Assembly: GCF_001310275.1 (NCBI RefSeq)
Contig: NZ_LGYZ01000006.1
Span: forward strand, 25,814-89,813
Source of the DNA: Nocardia arizonensis
GTDB lineage: Bacteria; Actinomycetota; Actinomycetes; Mycobacteriales; Mycobacteriaceae
Reading direction: 5' to 3'
Length of the DNA stretch: 64,000 nucleotides
The notes under the pieces are model-generated. The model was not told the origin of the DNA. It was given only the letters and a program-made list of their open reading frames with translations, and searched no databases. Below, in pieces: positions 1 through 15,000 of this stretch. The translations under genes and the position numbers were made by a program. The number at the start of each line of letters is the position of its first letter. Position 1 is the first letter of the stretch.

Positions 1-3000
1 TACGGGTGGGAGCCCTCCGGTGCAAAGGACGGCGATGCCGACGGGAAGCCGGTGGCGGGCAAGCCGAACCTGCTGTCGCGGAATGTGCACTGGTACACGG
101 AGAAGGAACGGGCCCCGCACCGTTTCACGGTGGGCGACGACCTGACGTGGAAGAAGGTCGGCGACGGCGACGGTGCACCGTCGGCCGGGAAGAAGTCCGA
201 CGCGTCGACGACATCGGGTGATTCGGCGGAGGAGCCGAAGGGCGCGACACCGCCGGAGGTGCCGCCGATCGAGAACATGGTCGGTGACGACGGCGACATC
301 ACCACGACGATGCCGCGCTACGGTCCGCTGCTGAAGCGGTGGGGCGAGAACGAGGCGCCGACGATGCGCACGGTGGTCGTCGACCACGACGGGAACTGGT
401 ACATCAGCGCTGTGGAGCACGAGTCGTTCCACAATGCGGGTGTCTACGCGGCGTTCCAGGCGCAGTTCGTCAAGGGGAAGATGACCGCGGTCCTGGATTG
501 GGCAGGCGCCTACGAGATCGCGCCGGCGCGCACGCGGAAGGTGCTGACCGATCTCGGCCTCTACGAGACTGTCGAACACTTCGACCGCGGCGGCCGGAAG
601 TACTCGGACGAAGACAAGGCGAATTGGTATGCGGCCGAACCGACTCCGTCGGACAAGTCGCATGCCGAGGGTGCGGAGAGCACCGGGGGCACCGACAAGG
701 ATCACGACACCGAGGGCCGGCTCCAGGGTGGGGTGAAATGGGACGACATCGCCGACCTGGGCGATGAGCCGAAGGTGCTGTCGAAGACCGACTGGGCCGA
801 CGCCGATATCGCGAATGTCAAGGTCGCGGTGCTCGGCGACAAGACGACCGCGCACTACATCTGGCGCGCCGGGGACGGCACGACCACCGAGAACAGCCGG
901 TGGCGGCGGCTGTCGGCCGACGGCGACGGTGCTGTCGAGACGGATTTCACCGGCGATATCAGCGATGTCCTGTCCGATCCGCGGTTGACCGAATTCGCGG
1001 TGCCCGCCGACACCGACATCGTGGTGAAGAAGACGTCACGGCCCGACCACGGCGACGACGATGCGCTGGGTGCGGCGGGACGCCGGGACGGGTCGGGCGA
1101 GGGCCGCGACCGTGATCTGCTCACTGTGCCACCACCGCGCGAGGACGGGTCGGCGGAGCCGGATTCGGCTCCCGTCCCGCCGAAGGATCCGGCGGCCACG
1201 GCCAAGCACTTCGAGGACCAGGCCCGCGAGATCCTCGACCAGCACCGCAGGCAGGCGGACGAGTGGTCCGGGCGGACGACCGAAGACCTCACCGAGCTAC
1301 TGAAGGGGGCGGCCCACCACAACGATCCGGCCAGGGCCGAGGACTACCGCAGGGCGGTGGGCGCCGCGGTGGAGCTGATCCTGCGCGAGGACGGCAAGAC
1401 CGCCTACCAGACCCAGGTGATGGGCACGATGGCCATGCACGCCGGGCCGATCCGGATGGCCGCCGGCGAGGGCAAGTCGCTGGTGTTCATGGCGACAGCC
1501 ATGCTGATGGCGTCCTCGGGCGACGGTCCGGTGCACGTCTACACCACGCGGGATACGCTGGCGGACAAGGCATTCGCCGATTTCTCGAAGACGTTGAAGA
1601 AATACGGTTTCGAGATCGGCCGGTTGCGGTCGGACAGTCTTCCCGAGGGTCTCACCCCCGATCTCGACCCGGCCGCGCCGCCGAAGCCGACCATCTATGT
1701 CGGCACCGTCAGCGACGGCGTGTTCGGCCGGATGCGGGGGATCGAGGTGCCGGGCAAGCGCGCGTTGATCGACGAGATCGATGAAGCGCTGGGCGGTTCG
1801 AGCTCGTTCATTCTCGCCGACCGTGGCGGAGTCGCGTCCGAGCACGTGACCACGACGGTCAACGACGCGCAAAAGTTCCTGTCCAAGCATCTGGCGGACG
1901 GGGCACTGACCCTCGAGCATTTCGGCAAGACCGATGAGCGGGTCGGTCCGGCGAAGCTGACGCCCGAGGGAGTCGAGGTTGTCGAGGAGTTGCTGCGGGC
2001 GGGCGGACCCCGCGGGCCGAAAGCGCTCGATCCGCAGCAGCTCGCCGAGCAGGTGCGGGCGGTGGAGATGGCCGCGACCGCGCGCTGGGAGTACCCCGAA
2101 CAGGACTCCTACATCATCGATGAGAAGAACCAGCGGGTGGTGATCATCGACAAGATCAGCCACAAGGTGATGGCCGATGCGAAGACCTCGACCGAGAGCC
2201 GGTGGAACGGTGGGCTGGCGCAGGCGATCGAAGCCAAGCACGGTCTGCCGGTCCGCAGCGACACGGGTGCGGCGCAGAGCACGACCGCGAAGGAGTTCTT
2301 CGCGCAGTTCTACGACAAGGTGACCGGCGCGTCGGGCACACCGGACGGTGCGGCGGCGGTGCTGGCTCAGCTCGGCGCACCCGACATCGTGTCGATTCCG
2401 CGGAACAAGGATTCGCGCCTGACGATCCTGGACACGGTGACGGCGGTGGACCAGCCGACGAAGCATCGCATGATCGCCGACGAGATCATCGCCGCCCATC
2501 GCGACCGCCCCGATCCGCGACCGATCCTGATGATCGCCAACCGCAACAGCGAGGTCGCCGCGGTGTCGGACCTGTTGGGGCCCACCGTCGAACATGTGCG
2601 GGTCGACGCCGACCAGTTCCTGGCGTGGGGTGAGCATGCCGAAGGCAATCTGTTGAAGCTGCTCGACGTCGCGGGACAGTCGGGGTCGGTGTTGCTGATC
2701 AACCGGCAGGGTGGTCGTGGCGTCGATATCTTCATCGACAAGCTGATCGACGAGGCCGGCGGTCTGCACGTGCTGGTGACCAGCAAATCCGATCTCCGGG
2801 ACATCGACATCCAGGCCGAGAGCCGCGCCGCGCGCAACGGTCAGCAAGGCAGCGCCCGGTACTACATGGCCGCCGACGACGAGCTGTTCGCGCACTCGCC
2901 CGATCACCAGATCTCGGTGATCCAGTATCGCGACGCGGTCGCCGACCACCATGCCGCCGTGGCCACCCACACCAAATCGGCCGCGGACCTTGACGCCGCC

Positions 3001-6000
3001 GTCGCCGCACACGACGCGGCGGTGACCGCCCGCGACACCGCCGATACCGAACACCAGCACCTCCTCGCCGAGTCGACGACCGCCACGGCCCGGTTCGAGG
3101 CCGCGAACGCGGACTACGAGGCCGCGAACGCCACCCTCGCGGTCGCCGACGCCGCCGACCGCGCCCCACCTGCCGAGCGGGCAGGCGGAAGCACGCCCGC
3201 CGCTGTCGCCGCTGCCGAAGCCGCGCGCGACGCGGCCCGCGACGCCCGCGATGCCGCCGCGGCGGCCGCCGACCAGGCCGCGGTGGCAGCCCGCGATGCG
3301 GCGCAGGTTGCCCGCGACGCCGCCGGGGCAGTGCGCGAGACGCACGCCGCGTTGGAGGCGGCGCAAGCAGCCGAGGCGGCGGCGGCCCGCGCTCGCCATG
3401 CGGCCCTGCTCGAGCGAGAGGCGGCGGAGAACGTCCTGCACGACGCGGTGCCGGATCTGCAGGCGCGCAATGCCGCCAAGCAGCTGGCGGACAGCGTCCG
3501 GCTCCCGATGTCGACCACCTCGGCGAACCGGACCCCGATCGATCCGGCCGTCACCAGCCCGGCGGTCCTCGCTCCCGTCAGCGGGAACGCGGAGCACAAC
3601 GACCACCGGTCCGCGCAATCGGAATTCGATGCGGCCGTGCACGGTTCCGGCCTCGCCCGGCCCGAACCGCCCGCGGCGACGAAACCGGTCATGCCGGTCA
3701 CCGTCACCGAGATCGACAATCCGGGGTTGCTGGTCAGCGATGTCACCGGGCACCTGGTGCCGGTGGCGCCAGGGCAGCACCTGGACGTCGACGACAACGT
3801 CGATGCCTCGTTCCGCGAGGTCGACGTGCCGGGCGCCGGTCGGGTGCTGCTGCCGAACACACTGATCGCGGCGGCGTTCGACCAGGTCCGTTCGGCCGCC
3901 GGGTCGCTCCAGCTCGTGCCGAAGGTGTCGGGCATCGTCGCCTTCGACGCCGACAGCAACGCGCAGGTCATGCCCGATGGGCCGATGTTCGTCCGGCCCT
4001 ATCACGATGCCGGCGAAAGCCGTTCCCGCATGGAGGTTTTCGGTGGACCGGCGGTGGGCTGGTTGCGGGTCGACGCCGACCGCAGCAGCGTCCGGTCGCG
4101 CCGGGCGCAGGGTCCGCTGTACCCGAGCGATGTCGACGTGCCCCGGCCCGCCGATGTGTTGCAGGGCTCGGCCGCGGACTGCTACCTGTTCGCGAACCTG
4201 CTCGGCATGGCCTCGAACACGCCGAGCCTGATCACCGACATGATCGCCCCGGCCGTCGTCGACGGTCAACCGGTGTACCGGGTCCGGTTCTACGACCCCG
4301 AGACCGCAGGCTGGGTGTGGGTGACCGTCGACGACACCTTCTATGTGAACGCCGACGGGACCATGACCTACGCGGTGCACGGTGCCGACCAGCCGCTGTG
4401 GGCGGCGGTGATCGAAAAGGCGTGGGCGGTGTTCCACGGCGGCGAACACGGGTACCACGGGCTCGACCTCGGGATGCCGGGAAAGACCGCCGCGATGCTG
4501 CGGCCGCCGACGCTGCCCGGACCCGAGACCGGACGCGCCCAACCGACCCGCGCGGTCGATGAGCCGATGTTCGCCGATCCGTTCCAGCTCGACCGCGACA
4601 CCCTCGCCGAATTGCTCGGCCGGTCCGGCTTCGCGCGGATGGTCCTCGACGCCGAGTCCCGGTTCGCCGCGCTCGGCCGCGGCACGGTGGCCCAGACCAG
4701 GGACAAATTCCTGGTGTTCCTCGACAAGGAAGTCAAGACAGCCGCGACCCGCGCGGCCGACCGGCTGCGCCGGGCACAGGTGCGTCCGTCGGAGCTGGCC
4801 GACCTGGACCGCGCCGCGGTCGCGGAGATCCTCGGCGGTGACGGGCTGGCCGATGCGGTGCTCGAGGTGCTGGCCGGCTGGGACGCCGTCGACGATGCGC
4901 TGGGCCACAACAGCTTCAGCGCGTTCCTGACCGAGCAGTGGCAAGGCCCGCGGCGGGCACTCGAACAGCATCTCGACGCCTGGAAATCGGACACCAAGCT
5001 GTCCGACACGACCGTCGCGCAGTGGATGGCCGACCGCATCGACCATCTGGTCCGGCGCGGCGACACCGTCAGCCTGGGTACCAAGGCCGCCTTCGACACT
5101 GCCACCTACCATCCGAGCAGCGTGCTGACCGCCAAACACGCCTACTCGGTGGTCCGGGTGGACCGATCCGGCGCGACCACGCGCGTGGTGATCCGCGACC
5201 CGCGACACGACCGCGAAATCGGGGTCCCGATCGACGAACTCAACCAGTTCACCACGATCAGCGCCGCGGGCGCGGGCACGCTGTTCGTCTTCGGCGCCGC
5301 GAACGTCACCGCGGCGTCGTCGTCCACGGTGGTCGCGCGGACACCCGCGGGGGATCTGCTCGGTGTGTCCAACCCGTTCCGGCGCCGACCCGCGGCGGGG
5401 GCGACCGCGCAGTTCACCGCCCCGCCCGCGCTGCCCGGATTCGGCCTCCTGCCGAGTTCGGTCCAGCGCGCCGAGAAGACCCTGGAATGGTGGACCGCGC
5501 ACGGCGAGCGGTGGTGGAACGAGCTGCGTTTCGCCGAACTGCCGCAGGACGCGCGATACCGCCTGACCACCAAGTATCACAAGCTGCGCGACCTGGCGGG
5601 TATCCCGGCCGCCGTCCGCGACGAGATGAACCGTGGCTACCTGACCGCGGAACTGGACCGGCTCGACCGTGTCCGGAGTGAACGGCAACTCACCGCCGGT
5701 GAGCGCACGCTGCATCTGTTCGTGTCGCAGGCGAGCCGGGGACTCGCCCAGGCAGAGGAATACGCGCGCCGCGGCGCCGAGCTCTCCGGCATCGCCGCGC
5801 CGCCGGTGTACGTGCTGAGTTGCCGGCCACAGGCGTTCGACGGTGCGGGCTCGATGATCCTCAGCTACGGCGACGCCGACCGGGCCGAGACGGTGGCGTG
5901 GCATGTGCCCGGCGAGCGACCGGCAGGGCTGCCGCAGCAGTGGCGGGGCCTGCGGACCGGGATGGACCTGTACACCGCCGCCGAACACGACAGTCTCGCC

Positions 6001-9000
6001 GCGAGTACGGCCGTCGTCGTCTGGATGGCGCACGACGGGGCGTTCGGGCCCGAATCGACTGCATCCGCGCTGAATTGGGCGAAGGACACGTCGGCGGACG
6101 GCAAGCAGCGGCTGGCTTCGGCGGTGTCGCGATTTCACGGCGTCAGGACCGTGCTCGAGCGCGGCGGCGCGGCCCCGCCTCCGCACACGCTCGAAGTCCA
6201 CGACCATCGGTGGCACACGAATCCGGGCGAGATCCACGACCGGCCCACCCGCCGCATCGACCAACCGGTCAACCGCGCACTCCACGGGCTCCCCGCCGCC
6301 GACCCCGGCCTCCCCGTGCCCGTGCTGGTCTCGATGCCGGTCACGCGCCGCCTGTTCACCGGTGTCCCCGGTGAGCAGGATGTGCTGCGGGACAACGATC
6401 GTCGGCATGCCGGCGACCAGCATCTGTCCGCCCAGCTGCGTGAGCTGGCCCGCGAACGTCCCGGCTGGGTGCGCCGCATGGTCCGCGAGCGCCTCGACGG
6501 CGCGTACGAGGTGCGGTTCACCGGCCCCGACGGCCGTGCGATCCGCGTCGCCGTTGACCGCCAGTTCCCCGCCTACGACGGCGCGATGGCCTACGGCGCG
6601 CACCGACCGGATCGACCGCTGTGGCCGCTCGTGGTCGAGAAGGCTTGGCAGACGCTGCTGAGTACGGAGGAGTCCGGGCCGTATATCCAGGGCGCCCTGC
6701 GCGGTAACCGGTACAGCGTGGTCAACGCGCTACGTCCGGCGGGCGAATGGACGCCCGCGGGCTCGTGGCGACCTACTCGGGGCGCTGTGCACCGTGTCGA
6801 CGAGCACCCGATGAACCTGAGCGAGTCCGCGCTCGCGGCAGCGCTCGGCAATGCCGACGCGGCCGAGGTGATCTCAGGCCTTCGGCACGACTGGGAGCGA
6901 CGGCAGACGGTGGTGCCCGACTTCGCTGTGTGGGAAGCCGTGCGGGCCGCACGGGCCGCGGCTCGCGCCCCGGAAAACTCCGTCGACGTCGTCCTCGCCT
7001 GGCTGCAACAAGGCGGCGACATCGCCGACCAGCATCGCTTCGAAGTGGAGCTGGCCATCTCGACGGCTGAGCAGCCGGTGCTACGACAGCCACTGCGGCA
7101 ACTGCGTACCCGCCTGCTGTCCTACGGCGAGGCCGTGTCGGCGCGCTGGCCCGCACTGTTCGACGCGCTGACCGCGAATCTGACCCGGGAGGAGTTCGCG
7201 CACTGGATGCGCGTCAACGACGTCTCCACCACCGCCGGGTTCCGCGCATTCCTGGAGGAGCAATTCGTCGGCACCGAGCACCAGGCGATGTACGACTCGT
7301 CGTGGCCGCGACTGCTCGACGCGATGTCGGAGTGGGACACCGATGCGCCGGTCAGCCCTTCCGCCCTGCGGGACTCGGTCGGCTCGCGGCTGCACCAGCT
7401 GTTCGAACACAGCCGCGCGCTCATCGTGAGCACCCGGCCGGCCTGGCCCAACAGTCCCACCGAAAGCGGGCTGCTCGGCGACTACCGTTACGAGGTGTCG
7501 AACGTCTTCCTCGACGACACCGACCGGGTCACCGCGGTACTGCTGACTGATGACACCGGGCGCGAAACCATTGTCCCCGCACACTATTTCAACCAGTTCC
7601 TCGTGCTCTCCGGCTATGACCAGGCCGACCGGCCCCTGCGCACGGCCGCCCCTGCGCCGCCGCAATACCCGGCCGACGACCTCGCACCGCCGGAGTACCG
7701 GGCCGAGGAACTCGCGCCGTTGGACCAGTACCTCGACGAATTCGGCTTCCCGGTTCCGCACCAGCTGGTGACAGCCATCGTCGACCGGTACGGGTCGCAG
7801 ATCGTCGTGCCGTCCGCGGATTTCACCGACTTCGCCAGGGCGCCGATCGCCGAGGTGGCGGCGACACCGCTCGGCCTGCTCGCCGCGCGTGACCTCGACG
7901 GTCCGCTGTTCGGTCCGACCGGGCGCCCGCACGTCGAGGACTTGCGGCACCTGCCGCAGTGGCCGGTGGTACGGCACCTGCGGAACCTGGCCGCCGACCC
8001 GGCGGCGCTCGAGCGCCTGCTGCGCCCGGTCGTCGAGAAGTCCGAATCCGCCACCCGCGCCGTCGGATTGGACGTTCTGCTCCCCGTGTCAGGGACACCG
8101 ACCTGGATCCGGGTGCAGCGCTCGACGGCGCTCCCGCAGACCGGGCCCGCGAACACGCCGGTCTGGGGCGCGATGTTCCTCGAGGCGCTGGCCGCCGCCC
8201 GCGTGCTCGAAAACCAGGACGCCTCCTGGCAAGCGGTCGTGCACTTCGACTTCACCGAAAGTGCCGAAACCGATGACGCCGGACCGATTCCGCTGGTCCC
8301 GGCGGGGACGACGACATCGGGCGCCCCGGTGGAATACGTCCGCAGCTATCCGATCCGGCGGCCGGGCGCGACCCGCACGGATGTCATGTTCGGGTACGAA
8401 CGGGTCCTGCCGACACCGATCGGCAGTAGTGTCGTCCAGCTGGAACGCCTCGATGCCGACGGCGACCTGGTGACGGTCGATCGCGACGAGCTGGCCGACC
8501 TCGGACTGCCTGCCTTCAGCCTGCTCCGTGGTGCGCCGTGGCCCGATGAGGTCGGTCCGCTGGCCGATCACCTGGCGCACCTGCCGGATTCGCCCGCGGT
8601 GAACCAGTTGCGGCAGTTGGCGGCCGAGGACCCGAACCGCCTGCGCGACCTGGTCCGCGTCGACGGGGACGGCACGACTGCCACGGTCCACCTGCTGGTG
8701 CAGGGCACGCCGCAGTGGGTGCGGGTCAACGGTGTGACCGCGCTGCCAGGGCCCGCGCAGGACGGGACCTGGGCCGATCATCCGACCTGGCCCGCATTCG
8801 TGCTCGAAGCCTACGAGGCCACTCGGGACGACAGCGACGACGAGGACACCGACTTCGCCGCATACGACGACCAGGAACTGTTCGCGCCCTTCCCGATCGC
8901 GCAGGCGGACGAGCAGATCACGCCGCCCGATTTCGTCATCGACGACGTCGCCGGCCTAGCCGCGCTGCACGCGGCGGCTGCCGCGTCGAATCCGTTCGGC

Positions 9001-12000
9001 CCGCACAACGGCATGCCGACTGGGCCGGTGCTCGCTCCGATCGGGCTGGGGACCAGGGTCGTGTACGGGTACGCGCCACTGGTGGCAGCGGATGGATCGG
9101 TCGTCGAACCGTTCGACGGCGGCATCCTGTCGCTGCAGGCGAGGTTCCTGCGCGACGACGGCACCGACACCGCACGGGTCACCGGTCTGAGCGGGACCGT
9201 CGAGGTGCCGATGGCGATGCTCGCCGCGCACGGCTACCACTGGGACCCGGTGCACGAGTGGCTGGCCAGAGCGATCCCACTGCCCAACGGGGAGTTGGTG
9301 TTCGAGCATCAGCGGGTCGTCGTAGATCCGCGGCCGTTCCCCGGCCACGTGCTGCTGCACGTCGGCGATCGGCGCCACTGGATCGATGAGCGGGTAGCCG
9401 CGCAGTTCGGGCTCATCCGGCCCGGTGGCACTCGGGTCTCCGGTGCGCTGACGCTGCCGTCCGGCGCGCAGGTGATGATCTCGCAGCTGCCCGTCGTGGT
9501 CGACCCGTCGCCGCAGACCCGGCCGGGCCAGATCCTGCTCCGCAACGAGGGTGAGCCGCTGTGGGTCGCCGAGGACCAGGCGGCGGCGGCCGGGTTGAGG
9601 CGGGCGCGACGGCTGGACCGGCCGATCTTCGGCGAACGCGGGCCCACGGTCGACGACCTCGCCGGTCTGCCGGACTGGCCCGAGGTCGAGGAGTTGCGTG
9701 CGCGCGCGGCGAATCCGGTGAACATCCTGAGTATGGTCCGCTACGTCGTCGTCGACGGTGGCGCGATCAGGACGGTCGACGGGGTCGACACCGCGATCTT
9801 CCCGAACTATGTCGACAAGCACGGCAACGTGCTGAGCCGGGCCGGCGGGGTGCTCGTCAGCAACAGCAATGTGATCGGCATCGATGTGCTGCTGTCCGTG
9901 GCCGGGCAACCGCGCTGGGTGCGGGTGGACCGATCCACGGTGATCCAGGCCATGATGTCCGACGCCACGCCGTCGTGGCCGCTGCTGTTCCTGGAGGCGG
10001 TCGGCGCGGTGCGCGCCTACGAAACGGGGATCGGGGTACCGGTCCACGCCGCCCCGCGCGCTACGCCCACCCTGTTGACGCAGGCCTTCCACGCACCGTC
10101 CGATGACGCACCGGCGCTGGGGAATCCAGGTCCCACCCAGCCGGTGACCGCGACCGCGCCGCAGTTCGCGCCGACGCAGTTCGCGGCGGACGTCGAGATG
10201 GCGCTGCTGCGGCCGTCGAGTGGTCCGGTGGACGCGGGGATGCCGGTGCTGACCTCGCCTGGTTCCCGGCTGGCCTTCGAATTCCCCCCGCTGGTCCACA
10301 TGTCCGGCGCGGGCAGGCGGGTGTGGCCGCCGTTCGAGGGCGGGATCCTGTTGGTCACCGGAGCCCTGGACGAGCGGACCGGGTACGTCCGTCTGTCCGG
10401 ACCGAACGGCACCCTGCCCGTCTCCCTCGCCGCACTGGCCGCCAAGGGATATCGCTGGGACGCGGCGAACGGGTGGTATGCGCGCGCGGTGACCGTCCAG
10501 ACGCTGGACGCGGGCGACATCGTGCTGTTCGAGCATCAGACCGTGGTCGCCGAACCGCACCCGCAATCGCCGGATCACCTGTCGGTGCGCGCCGGCGGTC
10601 GGACGTACTCGATCGCGACGGCCGAGGCGAACCGGGTCGGTATCCGCCTGCCACAGCAGCTCGGCGGCGACCTCTACGGTGCTCGCGGTCCGGTCGTCGA
10701 AGACCTTGCGGGCCTGCCGGATTGGGCGGCCGTCCGGCAGTTGCGCGAGCTCGTCGGCGACCCGGCGGGCATCACGACGATGCTGCGCCAGGTCGTCGAC
10801 CGCGACGGGAACCTGACCCACGTCGATGTGGCCATGCTGGTGGCCGGTGAGCGGCAGTGGGTCCGGGTGGACCGCTCGACCATCGTCCCGGCCGATCCCG
10901 CGGTGACCGACCTCGCCACCACCCCGATCTGGCCGTACGCCATGCTCGCGGCGCACCTGGCGGCCAGGACCATCGATGACGCGTCGGCGATCGACGACCT
11001 GATGGATTCCCAGTGGATCGGTAACCGGGCCGCGGCGCTCGTCAACCACGGGCTTTTCGCGCGGGATGGTGTGGATGAGGACGACGTCGCCGCAGGGCTC
11101 AAAGATGAACCGGCACTACAAGAGACGGAGACGGTGGCCCACCCGGCCCAGGTCGGGGATCTGCCCGGCAACAGCACGCCCCCGCTCGACGCGGCACTGC
11201 CCGTGAGTGGTCCGGTCACGGTGGGCACGCCGCATCCGATCGCCGATGTGCTCGACGACGGCGAACTGGCCGCGCTGTTCGACACTCCGGAGGTGGAGAG
11301 CGCGGCATTCGAGCGGGCGGCGATCCCGGTACCGGACGGCTCGGCCGTCATCGCGCCAGCGGGCATGGAATGGCCGATGCCGGTCACCACGGCACACATT
11401 CCGGCCGCGCCGGGAACGATGCTGGTCAGCGACAACAAGCAGCGTCTGGTCGCCATCCGGACGGCCAGGTCGCTGCCCGTGCTCGCTCGGGAAGCGGACG
11501 GCCATGTCCGAGTACAGCTTCCGGACGGCCGCACCGCCGTCCTGACCCCCGAGATGGTCGCCGCCGCCTTCGTGCCGGGCCGCCGGCTCAATCGAGCCGA
11601 TGGTCAGGAGCTGTTGCGGCCCATCATCCCACCGAGCCCGCACAGTCTCGGCTGGGTCGTCGATGCCGCGGGCGCCGTTGTCGAACTGCCCGGCAAGGCA
11701 TTCCGGGCGCGGCCGCATTCCGGCGAGCCCCGCTACTCGATGGCGGTGCACGCGGGACCGGAATTCCGTTGGTACGCGGTGGAACCCACGCGACTCGACG
11801 TCAAGGCCGAACGCGCGCGCGGGCCGCTGTACGGCCCGACGGGACTGCCACAGCCGGGCGACGCCAAGCAGGGCCGCCTCGGTGACTGCTATCTGATCGC
11901 GCCGCTGATCGGGATGGCCACCGACCACCCCGGCTTGATCACCGACATGATCAAGCCGGTCGACCACCTCGACGGCATGTACGACGTGCGCTTCTACGAC

Positions 12001-15000
12001 GAACAGACGCACACCTGGGTGTGGGTCCGGGTCGACGACACCTTCTACCATCGCGGCACCGACGGCACGATGATCTACGCGGTACAGAACCCGGATCAGC
12101 CGTTCTGGCCCGCGCTGATCGAAAAGGCCTTCGCGATTCTGCGCGGCGGCGCGGCCGGCTACCAGGGCATCCACGGTGGCAATTCGGCCGCTGCCGGGGC
12201 GACGCTGCGTCCGCCGGTGCTGCCGGGGACCGCGGGCCGCAGCCAGCCCTCCGCGAGTGAACGTCTCAGCTTGACCCGATTGCCGTTCCTGGTCGACTAC
12301 GACACCATGATCGACATCGCGGGCAGTGCGGGATTCGTGCGCATGATGCAGGGCTGGGAGCACGAATTCCGCACCGCGCAGCTCGCGCAGGACGATCTCG
12401 GCGCCGCGTTCAAGACACTGGCGCTGAAAGAAGTGAACGCCGAGCTGAAACGCGTCCGCGCGGCGCTGGACAGCCCCGAGCTGGCGTCGGTGCCGCTGTC
12501 GGCGATCACCCGTGCGGACCTGATCGCGCAGCTGGGCGACAACGGCACGGTCGACGCGGTGCTGGAGGCACTGTCGGCCCGGACCAACGACGACAATCGG
12601 GTCGGCTTCGTCACACGCCTGGGCAAGCAGTGGCGGGCCGCGAGCAGCAACATCGAACAGCACCTGTCCGCCTGGTTCGCGAACACCAGGCTGGCCGACA
12701 CCGCGGTGGCGCAGTGGCTGGCCGCGCGAATCGAGTTCCTGCTGTCGCGGGGTGACACGGTCACCCTCGGCACCAGGTCGAACATCGCACGCACCTATCA
12801 CCCGACAGCACCGGTCGTTTCGGGCCACGGCTACTCGGTTCGCCGCGTCCTGCGGTCTGGAACGGACACCTACGTCGAAGTGGTCGATCCACACCGTCCC
12901 GATACGAGCCTCCGGATTCCGCTCGACGAACTGAACCTGTTCCGCACGCTCAGCTCGACCGGTGCGGGCACCATGTTCGCGTCCGGCGGACTGCCCGATC
13001 AGAGTGTGAGCGCCGCGGCCCGGCCGACGAGTGAAGTGCTGGAGCCTGCCCCGACCGCGCCGGAATGGGCGGTCGCGGTGGAGCAGTGGTTCGACGGCGC
13101 GTGGACCGTGCACACCGGTGCGGTCGCCGAGTGGCGGCCGGTGGATCCGGCCGACATCATGCTGCTCGGTACCTCGGCACAGCAGCTGTTCGTGCTGCAC
13201 CGCGGCCGGGCCGGCCGGATCGAGGCGCTGGATTTCCAGGGCAGGCCGGTCGCGCTGGACGAGCGTGGCATCGGCGGGCTGATCAGCGACCACCAGCTGA
13301 CCGAATTCCTGGTGGGCCGAATCGAGATGGCCCCGCAGTACGACGTGACCGGGCGGGTGGTGTCGTTCACCGGTTTGCTCGACGAGTGGGTCGAGCCCGC
13401 GTTCGTCGCGCCGGTGGACGCGGTGATCGAACGGGAGACCCTGGTGGCAGTGCCCACACCGCCGCGCGCGCGGGTGCCGGAGGCCGGAATTCTTCTCGAT
13501 CGGGGCCGGGGCCTGGTGGACGGTCAGCGCTACGCGGTGCGCCGGTCCGATGACCCGGCGCTGGTGGAGGTCAAGCCGGTCACCGGCGGTGACGCGTGGC
13601 TGATGTCGGCCGAACATGCCGCGGCGTTCGGGCTGTACCCGGCACAGCCGATCGATGGCGCATTGTGGGGGCCCGAGGGGCCGTCACCCGAGGACGTCCC
13701 GGAGTTGCTGGGAGACAAGGAGTTCACCGAGCAGCTGCGGGAGCTGGCGCGGCGGGATCCGGGCGCGATCGTGGACATGTTCGCGATGGCCGACGCCGAG
13801 GACCGCGCCACAGCGAGCCGCTACCGGATCATGATCGCCGACAGCACTGGTCCGGTGCTGGTGGAAGTGGACCGCCTGCTGCATCCGGATGCCGAGGGCC
13901 GGCCGGTGATCGAGGACGGGCACCCGGTGTGGCCGCATCTCGTGCGGAAGGCGTACGACAGAACACGATTCGCCGAGATCCTCGGCATCGACACCACGGC
14001 GATCGACTTCGCCCCCACCCGCGACCAGCTCCAGAGGCTGCCTGCCGACGCGCGCGTCATCGCCATCGCGGCCGACGGAAACTGCTTCTTCCGTGCCGTT
14101 TCCGCCATCATCGGACAGGATCACGCGACCATTCGTGCGGATCTCGTCGCCTATCTTCTCGACCGGCGCGCCGAATTCGAACACTTCGTCGTCATCGAGG
14201 AGGGTGAATCTCGCGCACAGAAGTTCCTCGACGACGTCACCGCGTTGCGGCGTGACGGGACGTACGCCAATGATGCCGCCGACTTCCTGGTCGTGGCCGC
14301 CGCCCGACGGTACGGCATCGACCTGGCGGTGATGGACGACGCCGGGAACGTCGTCGAGACGCACGGAGTCCCCGGATCCAGCACACGGCACTACCTGCTC
14401 CGGCGCGAGGTGGCCGGGGGCCACTACAACCTTGCGATGGTGTCCGGGCAGCCGTCGGGCAGCGGGCAGGTGTTCGGGCACCCGAGCGGGACACCACAGC
14501 GTCAGGCGACGCGCCGGGTGGTCGGCGCCGCCGTGCGACGGCTGCTCGCGGTCCTGGCAGGAGTTCCGCGCACCCCGAAGACCCCGCGCACCGTGGAACC
14601 CTGGTTCGACAAGGAGCTGCCACCGCTTCCGGCAAGTTCTGCGCGCATATCAGCGGACAACGATGCGCCGTTGTGGGAGAACGCTCTCGACCAGTGGTTC
14701 GACGGGGACTGGTCCGATTTCTCCGGTGCGGTGGCGCGGTGGCGGCCTGCCGATCGGGCGGAGATCATGCTGCTCGGCACGGCGACGCGGCATCTGTTCG
14801 TCCTGCACAGCGGTCCTGCGGGACGGGTCGGGGTGCTCGATTTCGACGGCAGGCCGGTCGTGCTGGACGCGCGCGGGATCGACGGATTGATCAGCGACCA
14901 TCAGGTGACCGAATTCCTGCTCGGCCACATCGAAATGGCGCCGCAGCATGGTCGGGTGGTGTCGCTGACCGGACTCGACACCCTGCTCGCGGAGCAGGAG

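Noticed and set aside
1297..6603. 1,768-codon open frame on the minus strand opposite the giant gene
   Set aside because: It mirrors the giant gene's third-position GC bias, is His/Arg-rich without domains, and lies opposite clear SecA-like and calpain-like motifs.
8956..13617. Two long minus-strand open frames (697 and 833 codons)
   Set aside because: Same antisense effect of high GC; composition is Arg/His/Asp-rich, with no family features.
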